46,338 nt of DNA from Novosphingobium sp. (GTDB lineage Bacteria > Pseudomonadota > Alphaproteobacteria > Sphingomonadales > Sphingomonadaceae): NCBI RefSeq assembly GCF_019748365.1, contig NZ_JAIEPN010000179.1, positions 1 through 46,338 of the forward strand. The letters are read 5' to 3'. Positions 40,064 to 46,338 of this stretch are shown here, in pieces (within the stretch, counting starts at the first letter, position 1; every line of letters begins with the position of its first letter). The translations under genes and the position numbers were made by a program. A model generated the notes under the pieces. That model made no database searches and was not told where the DNA came from. It was given only the letters and a program-made list of their open reading frames with translations.

Positions 40064-41983
40064 ATGACCGACCCCGTCTATATCACCGAGGCCCTGATTG
40101 CCGAGGACATCGAGGCCTACCTCAACCTGCACCAGCACAAATCGATGCTGCGCTTCATCACATGCGGCAGCGTTGACGATGGAAAATCGACGCTGATCGG
40201 GCGGTTGCTCTATGATTCGAAGATGATCTTCGAGGATCAGCTCGCAGCGCTCGAGAACGACAGCAAAAAGGTCGGCACGCAGGGGCAGGAGATCGATTTC
40301 GCGCTGCTGGTCGATGGCCTTGCGGCAGAGCGCGAGCAGGGCATCACCATCGACGTCGCCTACCGCTTCTTCAGCACCGAAAAGCGCAAGTTCATCGTGG
40401 CGGACTGCCCGGGGCACGAGCAATACACGCGCAACATGGTGACCGGCGCGAGCACCGCGGATCTCGCGGTGATCCTGATCGACGCGCGCAAGGGCGTGCT
40501 GACGCAGACGCGGCGGCACAGCTACCTTGCGCACCTGATCGGCATTCGTCACATCGTGCTCGCGGTGAACAAGATGGACCTGATCGGCTATGATCAGGCG
40601 AAGTACGATGCGATCGTGGCCGACTATGCCGCGTTTGCCGCCAGCATCGGGATCGAGCAGTTCACCGCGATGCCGATCTCGGGTTTCAAGGGCGACAACA
40701 TCACGGCGCCGAGCGAGAACACGCCGTGGTATTCCGGCCCGACGCTGATGGGCCATCTGGAATCGGTCGAAGTGAACACCGCGGCCGAAGCGGCGGGCGA
40801 GTTTCGCATGCCGGTCCAGTGGGTGAATCGTCCGAACCTTGATTTTCGCGGCTTTTCGGGCCTGATTTCCAACGGCACCGTCCGGAAGGGGGATGCCGTG
40901 CGCGTGCTGCCTTCGGGCAAGACGAGCGTGGTGACGCGCATTGTCACGCTTGATGGCGATTTGGAGGAAGCCGTCGCGGGCCAGTCGGTCACGCTTTGCC
41001 TTGCCGACGAGATCGACTGTTCGCGCGGCGATGTCCTCGCAGCCGCCGACGCGCCGCCGCAAGTGGCCGACCAGTTCGAGGCCAGCCTCGTGTGGATGGC
41101 CGACGAGCCGCTGGTGCCGGGCCGCGCCTATTGGCTGAAGCTTGCCAGCCAGACCGTTTCGGTGACGGTCTCGCAGCCCAAATGCACCATCAATGTCAAT
41201 ACGATGGAGCGCCTTGCCGCCAAGACGCTTGAACTCAACGCCATCGGCCTCGCCGAGATCACGACCGACCGCGCCATCGTGTTCGAGCCCTATGCGGACA
41301 GCCGCACGCTCGGCGGGTTCATCCTGATCGACAAGATCAGCAACGCCACCGTCGCGGCGGGCATGCTCAATTTCAGCCTGCGGCGGGCGCAGAACGTGCA
41401 TTGGCAGGCGCTTGATGTGACGCGCGAGGCTCATGCGCGGCTCAAGGGCCAGAGCCCGGCGGTGCTGTGGTTCACCGGCCTCTCGGGTTCGGGCAAGTCA
41501 ACCATCGCCAACCTCGTGGAGAAGAAGCTCCATGCGCTCGGCAAGCACACGTTCCTGCTGGATGGCGACAACGTGCGCCACGGGCTCAACAAAGATCTTG
41601 GCTTTACCGAGGCCGACCGCATCGAGAACATCCGCCGCGTGGGCGAGGTGGCCAAGCTGATGACCGATGCCGGCCTGATCGTGTTGACCGCCTTCATCAG
41701 CCCGTTCCGCGCCGAGCGCGAGATTGTGCGCGCGATGCTGCCCGAAGGCGAATTCTTCGAAGTGTTCATCGATACGCCCCTGGAGGAAGCCGAGCGGCGC
41801 GACGTGAAGGGGCTCTACAAGAAGGCCCGGAGCGGCGCGCTCAAGAACTTCACCGGGATCGACAGCCCCTACGAAGCGCCGGAAAAGCCCGAAATCCGCG
41901 TGGACACGATGCGCGAAACCCCCGAAGAGGCGGCGGAGCGCATCGTGGCGCTGATCATCGGCGACTGGATGCCGGTGATCTGA
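40064..41983 (+). CDS. cysNC: Bifunctional sulfate adenylyltransferase subunit 1 / adenylylsulfate kinase
   Basis: 639 aa fusion. Residues 1 to about 440 are the CysN GTPase: G1 [19 protein letters not shown] near 35, [31 protein letters not shown], then two beta-barrel domains. Residues from about 460 are CysC, which phosphorylates APS to PAPS: P-loop [65 protein letters not shown]. It works with CysD in the cytoplasm and feeds PAPS reductase or sulfotransferases. CysNC fusions are normal in alphaproteobacteria. It follows the hairpin and precedes cysQ by 17 bp. Confidence 0.98.
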   Translation: MTDPVYITEALIAEDIEAYLNLHQHKSMLRFITCGSVDDGKSTLIGRLLYDSKMIFEDQLAALENDSKKVGTQGQEIDFALLVDGLAAEREQGITIDVAYRFFSTEKRKFIVADCPGHEQYTRNMVTGASTADLAVILIDARKGVLTQTRRHSYLAHLIGIRHIVLAVNKMDLIGYDQAKYDAIVADYAAFAASIGIEQFTAMPISGFKGDNITAPSENTPWYSGPTLMGHLESVEVNTAAEAAGEFRMPVQWVNRPNLDFRGFSGLISNGTVRKGDAVRVLPSGKTSVVTRIVTLDGDLEEAVAGQSVTLCLADEIDCSRGDVLAAADAPPQVADQFEASLVWMADEPLVPGRAYWLKLASQTVSVTVSQPKCTINVNTMERLAAKTLELNAIGLAEITTDRAIVFEPYADSRTLGGFILIDKISNATVAAGMLNFSLRRAQNVHWQALDVTREAHARLKGQSPAVLWFTGLSGSGKSTIANLVEKKLHALGKHTFLLDGDNVRHGLNKDLGFTEADRIENIRRVGEVAKLMTDAGLIVLTAFISPFRAEREIVRAMLPEGEFFEVFIDTPLEEAERRDVKGLYKKARSGALKNFTGIDSPYEAPEKPEIRVDTMRETPEEAAERIVALIIGDWMPVI

Positions 41984-42000
41984 CGGGCTTAGGGGCGTTG

Positions 42001-42735
42001 ATGGACGATATCGAACTGGCGCGGCATCTGGCGGCGGGCGCGGCGCGGATCCTGATGGACCTGCGCGCTGCGGGCACACATGAAGGCAAGGCGCTGGGTG
42101 CTGAGGGCGATCTTCGCGCCAATGCCTGGCTCATGGCCGAAGTGGCCGCGCATCGGCCTGACGACGGCGTCCTTTCCGAAGAGACGCAGGATACGCCCGA
42201 TCGCCTCGCCAAATCCCGCGTCTGGATCATCGATCCGCTTGATGGCACGCGCGAATATGGCGAGGGGCGCAGCGACTGGGCGGTCCATGTCGGCCTTGCG
42301 GTCGATGGCACGGCCACGCTGGGCGCGGTGGCGCTGCCGGGGCTGGACCTTGTGCTCGATAGCGGTATGCCGCAGCCCCTGCCGCCGATCGCCACACCGC
42401 CGCGTCTGCTGGTCAGCCGCACCCGGCCCGCGCACGAAGCGGTTGAAGTGGCGAAAGTGCTGGGCGGCGAACTGGTGCCGATGGGCTCGGCGGGGGCCAA
42501 GGCCATGGCCGTCGTGCGCGGGGAGGCGGAAATCTACCTCCATTCGGGCGGGCAATACGAGTGGGACAACTGCGCGCCGGTGGCTGTGGCAGCCGCTGCG
42601 GGCCTCCATGTCTCGCGCATCGATGGCTCGCCGCTCGTCTATAACAACCGCGATACCTACCTGCCGGACCTCCTCATCTGCCGCCGCGAGTGGGCGGAGC
42701 AGATACTTGCTGCAGTGCGGAAAATCGGCGCTTGA
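42001..42735 (+). CDS. cysQ: 3'(2'),5'-bisphosphate nucleotidase CysQ
   Basis: 244 aa of the inositol-monophosphatase-like family. CysQ hydrolyses PAP (and PAPS) to recycle AMP and limit toxic PAP. Metal-binding motifs are LSEETQDTP (Glu), WIIDPLDGTREYGEGRSDWAV (Asp-x-Leu-Asp-Gly-Thr) and YEWDNCAPVAVAAAAGL near the C terminus. An AGGGGCG leader precedes the ATG, 17 bp after cysNC. Its place after cysD-cysNC supports the assignment over a general inositol phosphatase. Confidence 0.95.
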   Translation: MDDIELARHLAAGAARILMDLRAAGTHEGKALGAEGDLRANAWLMAEVAAHRPDDGVLSEETQDTPDRLAKSRVWIIDPLDGTREYGEGRSDWAVHVGLAVDGTATLGAVALPGLDLVLDSGMPQPLPPIATPPRLLVSRTRPAHEAVEVAKVLGGELVPMGSAGAKAMAVVRGEAEIYLHSGGQYEWDNCAPVAVAAAAGLHVSRIDGSPLVYNNRDTYLPDLLICRREWAEQILAAVRKIGA

Positions 42736-42766
42736 CCGGCCTGCGCTTTGGCGACACGGATTGGCG

Positions 42767-43252
42767 ATGATCGACTCCCGCCTCTTCCGTGATGTGCTCG
42801 GCGCCTACCCGACGGGGGTCTGTGTGATCACCGCGCTCGGCGAAGATGGCGAGCGGCATGGCCTTGTTGTCGGCTCGTTTACGTCGATCTCGCTCGATCC
42901 TCCGCTCGTCGGCTTCTTCCCGGACAAGCGTTCGGGCACCTGGCCCCGGATCGAGGCAACGGGGCGGTTCTGCGTCAATGTGCTGGGGGCCGACCAGCTG
43001 TCGCTCTGCCGCCGCTTTGCCGCACGCAGCCAGGACAAGTTTGCGGAGCTGGCGCACGGACAGAGCCCCGCAGGGCTGCCGGTGCTCGACAACGCCATCG
43101 CGTGGATCGACTGCACGATCGAGCGGGTGACCGAAGTGGGCGACCACTGGCTCGTCGTCGGCGCGGTCGAGGCGCTCGGCAAGGAGGGCGAGGGCAACCC
43201 GCTGCTGTTCTTCCGCGGACAGTATCATGATCTGGCGCTGCTGGCCGACTGA
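42767..43252 (+). CDS. Flavin reductase (FMN-binding split-barrel) domain protein
   Basis: 161 aa, the size of the small flavin-reductase component of two-component monooxygenases. Motifs are LFRDVLGAYPTGVCVITALGEDGERHGLVVGSFTSISLDPPLVGFFPDKRS, FCVNVLGADQLSLCRRFAARSQDKF and the C-terminal PLLFFRGQYHDL. It reduces FMN or FAD with NAD(P)H for a partner oxygenase. It follows cysQ by 31 bp, so co-transcription with the sulfur genes is possible and would fit a desulfonating monooxygenase partner, but no such oxygenase is in the window. Confidence 0.9.
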   Translation: MIDSRLFRDVLGAYPTGVCVITALGEDGERHGLVVGSFTSISLDPPLVGFFPDKRSGTWPRIEATGRFCVNVLGADQLSLCRRFAARSQDKFAELAHGQSPAGLPVLDNAIAWIDCTIERVTEVGDHWLVVGAVEALGKEGEGNPLLFFRGQYHDLALLAD

Positions 43253-43265
43253 CCTGCGCTTTTTT

Positions 43266-43279
43266 CTACCATATGGTAG
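43266..43279. promoter_or_regulatory. 14-bp palindrome CTACCATATGGTAG (copy B)
   Basis: A perfect palindrome 13 bp after the flavin reductase stop and about 185 bp before the Crp/Fnr start, flanked by TTTTT on one side and ATTTTT on the other. It matches copy A at 38936-38949 in 12 of 14 positions plus the trailing ATTT. It could be an operator for the Crp/Fnr gene or, with its T-run, a weak terminator. Confidence 0.55.
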
Positions 43280-43304
43280 ATTTTTCACTCCGCAGCCCGC
43301 CAGA

Positions 43305-43318
43305 TTGATCTCGGTCAA
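43305..43318. promoter_or_regulatory. FNR/FixK box upstream of the Crp/Fnr gene
   Basis: TTGATCTCGGTCAA matches the TTGAT-N4-GTCAA consensus of alphaproteobacterial FnrL/FixK sites. It lies 145 bp before the Fnr-type start at 43464, which suggests control by this protein itself or a relative under low oxygen. Confidence 0.8.
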
Positions 43319-43463
43319 GGATTCACCGCGTCGCACTTGGCAGAAAGATGGGGCGCGGAAGGACTGGCTGTCATTCCCCCTTCCGCCGATTTCTCCCCGA
43401 CTTCGGGCGGCGAGCACCCCTCGCCGCCCACTTTTCGTTATGTTTTTTAGTGGGCTAGGTCGG

Positions 43464-44204
43464 ATGCACGATTGCCGCAGACCTTTCCGGCTGGTAGAAC
43501 CGGAATGGATGAGCGCCTGTGATACATGCATAGTCCGCAATAGGGCCATTTGCGCCGGTCTCGAACACCCCGAGATAACGGCGCTCAGCGCCATGGGGCG
43601 CCGCCGCACCGTTTCCGCCGGTGAACCGCTGATCTGGGAAGACGACGACTCGCTGCTCGTCGCCAACGTGATCGAGGGCGTGCTCAAGCTGACGACCAGC
43701 ACCGCCGATGGCCGCGAACAGATCGTGGGCGTTGCTTACCCTTCCGATTTCATCGGCCGCCCGTTCGGCCAGACCAGCGCCGCCAGCGTCGTCGCGCTGA
43801 CCGATGCTCGCGTCTGCGTGTTTGCCCGCAACGATTTCGACCGCTTCGCGCGGGAGCACCCTGAGCTTGAGCACAAGCTGCTCGAACGCACGCTAGCGGA
43901 GCTTGATCGCACCCGCGCCTGGATGATGCTGCTGGGCCGCAAGAGCGCGCCCGAGAAGATCGCGACTTTCCTGCTCGATATGTCCGAGCGCCTCGCCGAC
44001 AACGGCTGCATGGCGCACACCGGGCCGGCGCGGCAGTTTACCCTGCCGTTCTCGCGCCAGCAGGTGGCCGATCTGCTGGGTCTGACCATCGAGACTGTCA
44101 GCCGCCAGTTCACCAAGCTCAAGGCCGATGGCGTTGTCGCGCTGCCCGGGCGGCGCGATGTCGAAATCCTTGATCGCAGCGCGTTGCAGGCACTGGCGGG
44201 CTAA
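43464..44204 (+). CDS. fnrL: Crp/Fnr-family regulator, FnrL-type oxygen sensor
   Basis: 246 aa. The N terminus has Cys19-x2-Cys22-x7-Cys30 (ACDTCIVRNRAICAG) and a further Cys118 (ARVCVFAR), the four ligands expected for an oxygen-labile [4Fe-4S] cluster; a cNMP-type barrel and dimerisation helix follow. The C-terminal HTH FSRQQVADLLGLTIETVSRQFTKLKADG carries the E-x2-S-R motif that reads TTGAT half-sites. Such regulators switch on cbb3 oxidase and other low-oxygen genes; the ccoN gene with its own box is just downstream. The start at 43464 keeps Cys4; an ATG at 43509 would still keep the cluster cysteines. Confidence 0.92.
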   Translation: MHDCRRPFRLVEPEWMSACDTCIVRNRAICAGLEHPEITALSAMGRRRTVSAGEPLIWEDDDSLLVANVIEGVLKLTTSTADGREQIVGVAYPSDFIGRPFGQTSAASVVALTDARVCVFARNDFDRFAREHPELEHKLLERTLAELDRTRAWMMLLGRKSAPEKIATFLLDMSERLADNGCMAHTGPARQFTLPFSRQQVADLLGLTIETVSRQFTKLKADGVVALPGRRDVEILDRSALQALAG

Positions 44205-44247
44205 GCGTTCAGCCGCATTCGTTGCGCACCTCAACCAGACAAAGCGA

Positions 44248-44274
44248 CGGGTGGCAAGCAAGGCTTGCCACCCG
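44248..44274. terminator. Bidirectional hairpin between fnrL and ompW
   Basis: A perfect 12-bp stem, CGGGTGGCAAGC pairing with GCTTGCCACCCG around the 3-bp loop AAG, lies in the 148-bp gap between the convergent Fnr and OmpW genes. There is no T-run, but the very stable stem and its position suggest a transcript end or stabiliser for both. C-rich repeat-like sequence follows to about 44340. Confidence 0.65.
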
Positions 44275-44352
44275 CCACCCCTCCGCTGGGGGAGGTATGC
44301 ACGGCCGCGCGGGGAGGGTCGGAGGCCATCCGCGCTGGCGGTGCAATGGGTT

Positions 44353-45036
44353 TCAGAAGCGGTAGGAAACGCCGGCGCTCAGGATCCAGGCGTTGATCTT
44401 GTGGCGCGTGGTCAGTGCTTCGACGCCGCCTGCTGTGTAGAACCGGGCGGTGGTGTTGACCCAGTACTTCTTGGCATCGAGGCTGAGTCCGAAGCCCTTC
44501 TTGCCGAGTGCGATGTCCACGCCGCCCTGCACCGCGGCACCGACTTCGTTGGAGAGGTGCACGCGCGCGGCGCCGAGCGAGGCAGCAGCCGCGCCGGGGC
44601 GCTCACCCAGCCACAGGTAGAGCGCGGGGCCCGCACCGATATAGGGCTTGATGCCGCCCGCGAGCGGCAGGTGGTATTTGAGCGTCAGTGTCGCCGGGAT
44701 CAGGATCGCGTGGTCAACGATGGCCGCGCCCGCCAGCGCGCCTGCGCCCGTCACGTGGTGCGCACTGGTGCAGCAGATCGTCTCGGCCGAGATGTTCTTG
44801 TTGAAGAAGTACTCGACAGCCAGCGTGGGCACGCCATTGTCGCTCGCCTTGGTCTGCGAACCTGCAGGCAGGCCGATGAGGTCCTTCTCGACACGGCTGA
44901 TCTTGCCATCAGGCAGAACCGCCGAGCCAAGCACCTTGATCTGCCATTTGCCTTCGGTGGAGCCGGCATGGGCAGGCGCGGCGAAAGCGGTGGAAGCGAA
45001 GGCTGCGGCGATGGCGGCAGCGGAAAGTTTCTTCAT
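44353..45036 (-). CDS. ompW: OmpW-family outer-membrane protein
   Basis: 227 aa. A signal peptide (MKKLSAAAIAAAFASTAFAAPAHA, cleavage near residue 24) is followed by an eight-stranded barrel: GKWQIKVLGSAVLPDG, VPTLAVEYFFNKNISAETICC, LKYHLPLAGGIKPYIGAGPALYLW, VGAAVQGGVDIALGKKGFGLSLDAKKYWVNTTARF and a C-terminal aromatic ...WILSAGVSYRF. OmpW forms a narrow hydrophobic channel and is often induced by low oxygen. It diverges from ccoN across 268 bp that contain an FNR box, so shared control is plausible. GGAG precedes the ATG. Confidence 0.93.
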   Translation of the reverse strand: MKKLSAAAIAAAFASTAFAAPAHAGSTEGKWQIKVLGSAVLPDGKISRVEKDLIGLPAGSQTKASDNGVPTLAVEYFFNKNISAETICCTSAHHVTGAGALAGAAIVDHAILIPATLTLKYHLPLAGGIKPYIGAGPALYLWLGERPGAAAASLGAARVHLSNEVGAAVQGGVDIALGKKGFGLSLDAKKYWVNTTARFYTAGGVEALTTRHKINAWILSAGVSYRF

Positions 45037-45217
45037 GAGCTGGGGCTCCTTCACGCTGCGGATGTCCTGCCCCTCGCAGGACTGCAATTTGGCCGCAGCA
45101 CGCTGTCGCAATGCTGCCAGAACGCAGTCGCAACATTGACCGAGCGCAAATCAAACCAAGAAAAAATAACCGTTTCGGCAAACCTAGGCTGAGGCTTCGC
45201 GAAACACATGCCGCAAA

Positions 45218-45231
45218 TTGACACCGGTCAA
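45218..45231. promoter_or_regulatory. FNR box upstream of ccoN
   Basis: TTGACACCGGTCAA, one base off the TTGAT-N4-GTCAA consensus, 74 bp before the ccoN ATG. The distance suits an activator site at about -41 from a promoter start. It probably binds the FnrL encoded at 43464-44204 and may also act on the divergent ompW gene. Confidence 0.8.
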
Positions 45232-45304
45232 TGTTGCGCAGGCGAAGCGCGGGCAGGGACAGTCCAGCAATCTGCCCAAGCAACCATAAGGAAGGGTGCT
45301 TCCC

Positions 45305-46338
45305 ATGGACTCCGTTCTCCCGCGCACTGGCCTATGGCTCGGCGCGTTGTTCTTCGCGGTGATAGCCACCGCGCTGGCGGCCGACACCGGCTTTGCCGTC
45401 CACATGATGATTTGCGGCCTTGCCGCGCTCATTGGTCTTGTCGTCACGGTGCGGGGCTGGGATCCGGTCGCCGCGATTCGCCCTGTCGAGACAGGACGTT
45501 ATGATGACGACCTGATCCGACTTGGCGTGATCGCCACGGTGTTCTGGGGCATGGCGGGGTTCCTGGCGGGGCTCTACATCGCGCTTGAGATGGCTTTCCC
45601 CGAGTTCAATCTGGGGCTGAAATGGATCAATTTCGGGCGGCTGCGGCCCTTGCACACTTCCGCCGTGATTTTTGCATTCGGCGGCAATGCGCTTATCGCG
45701 ACCTCGTTCTACGTCGTCCAGCGCACCTGCCGCACGCGCCTTGCGCTGCCGGGTCTCGCGACATTCGTGTTCTGGGGATACCAGCTCTTCATCGTGCTTG
45801 CGGCCACCGGCTATCTCATGGGGATCAGCCAGGGCAAGGAGTACGCCGAACCGGAATGGTACGTTGACTTGTGGCTCACCGTGGTTTGGGTCGCCTATCT
45901 TGCGGTCTTCGTCGCCACGCTGCTGAAGCGCACCGAGCCGCACATCTACGTCGCCAACTGGTTCTACCTCTCGTTCATCCTGACGGTGGCGATGCTCCAC
46001 CTCGTCAACAATGCGAACATTCCGGTGAGCTTCTTCGGATCGCGCAGCTATCCCGTGTTCGGCGGGGTGCAGGGCGCGCTGGTGCAGTGGTGGTATGGCC
46101 ACAACGCAGTGGGCTTCTTCCTTACCGCCGGCTTCCTCGCGATGATGTACTACTTCGTGCCCAAGCAGGCCGAACGCCCGGTCTATTCCTACCGGCTTTC
46201 GATCATCCACTTCTGGGCGCTGATCTTCCTCTACATCTGGGCCGGGCCCCATCACCTCCACTACACCGCGCTGCCCGACTGGGCGCAGACGCTGGGCATG
46301 GTCTTCTCGGTCATGCTGTGGATGCCGAGCTGGGGCGG
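45305..46338 (+). CDS. ccoN: cbb3-type cytochrome c oxidase subunit I (partial, cut by window end)
   Basis: The first 344 residues of the catalytic heme-copper subunit of the high-affinity cbb3 oxidase; the 3' end is outside the window. Visible elements are the low-spin heme ligand His117 ([19 protein letters not shown]), [33 protein letters not shown], the CuB ligand His266 in [16 protein letters not shown], and the CuB pair His316-His317 in [16 protein letters not shown] good AAGGAAGG site precedes the ATG. An FNR box lies upstream. ccoO, ccoQ and ccoP are expected just beyond the window. Confidence 0.96.
   Translation, partial: MDSVLPRTGLWLGALFFAVIATALAADTGFAVHMMICGLAALIGLVVTVRGWDPVAAIRPVETGRYDDDLIRLGVIATVFWGMAGFLAGLYIALEMAFPEFNLGLKWINFGRLRPLHTSAVIFAFGGNALIATSFYVVQRTCRTRLALPGLATFVFWGYQLFIVLAATGYLMGISQGKEYAEPEWYVDLWLTVVWVAYLAVFVATLLKRTEPHIYVANWFYLSFILTVAMLHLVNNANIPVSFFGSRSYPVFGGVQGALVQWWYGHNAVGFFLTAGFLAMMYYFVPKQAERPVYSYRLSIIHFWALIFLYIWAGPHHLHYTALPDWAQTLGMVFSVMLWMPSWG

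Noticed and set aside
45136..45154. A third FNR box in the ompW/ccoN gap (TTGAC...ATCAA)
   Set aside because: The half-sites are nine bases apart instead of four, so they do not form an FNR site.
1..46338. CRISPR arrays, tRNA or rRNA genes, insertion sequences, prophage genes and att sites
   Set aside because: No regularly spaced repeats, cloverleaf or rRNA-like segments, transposase, integrase or phage proteins were seen.

Overview
The window is high-GC DNA from an alphaproteobacterium, most likely a sphingomonad (Novosphingobium/Sphingomonas/Sphingobium type). This is inferred from gene content: a TonB receptor used for catabolic uptake, many SDR, CoA-ligation and aromatic or amino-acid catabolism genes, a spinster-like MFS, an FnrL-type regulator beside cbb3 oxidase genes, and C-rich extragenic palindromes. 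No plasmid, phage, insertion-sequence, CRISPR or stable-RNA gene was recognised. It reads as chromosomal catabolic territory next to sulfate-assimilation and respiration genes.

Region 1 (8-13403). An eleven-gene leftward operon with overlapping or nearly touching genes encodes a split ThDP decarboxylase, an aldehyde dehydrogenase, a DAO-type flavoenzyme, an SDR, a VOC protein, the three 5-oxoprolinase subunits (PxpA, PxpB, PxpC), a LysR regulator and an AAHS-type MFS importer. An acyl-CoA dehydrogenase/CaiB CoA-transferase pair diverges from it, with a LysR-type T-N11-A palindrome between them. The order fits uptake, lactam opening, amine oxidation, 2-oxoacid decarboxylation, aldehyde oxidation, CoA activation and dehydrogenation of an unknown cyclic amide or amino acid. 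A GntR/FCD regulator, a frameshifted gene remnant and a small membrane protein follow.

Region 2 (13439-17227). A leftward tyrosine-catabolism operon, hpd - VOC - fahA, lacks hmgA at this locus. A TetR gene lies upstream on the same strand.

Region 3 (17338-29262). This is the most interesting part. A TonB receptor, a DUF1611 protein (DgcN-like D-glutamate N-acetyltransferase), an enolase-superfamily epimerase (DgcA-like N-acetyl-D-glutamate racemase), an MFS permease, an aldehyde dehydrogenase, a CocE/NonD serine hydrolase, an M24 aminopeptidase P and an M55 D-aminopeptidase (DppA-like) occupy one block. The same 26-bp palindrome, ACTTACAA-N10-TTGTAAGT, occurs at three promoters in it: exact once, and with one arm mismatch in each of the other two. 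This suggests one TetR-controlled regulon for importing and dismantling a peptide that contains D-amino acids, probably D-glutamate.

Region 4 (29273-37848). A LysR regulator diverges from an AhpD-like/peroxiredoxin/51-aa protein/SDR/GST cluster. Then come a region-2-only ECF sigma relic, a 43-aa membrane peptide, and an SDR/DUF1330/MFS/CmcJ-NvfI oxygenase group.

Region 5 (37850-46338). A LuxR-type regulator diverges from the sulfate-activation genes cysD, cysNC and cysQ, followed by a flavin reductase. Then come an FnrL-type [4Fe-4S] regulator with an FNR box upstream, an OmpW porin, and the start of ccoN (cbb3 oxidase subunit I, cut by the window end) with its own FNR box.
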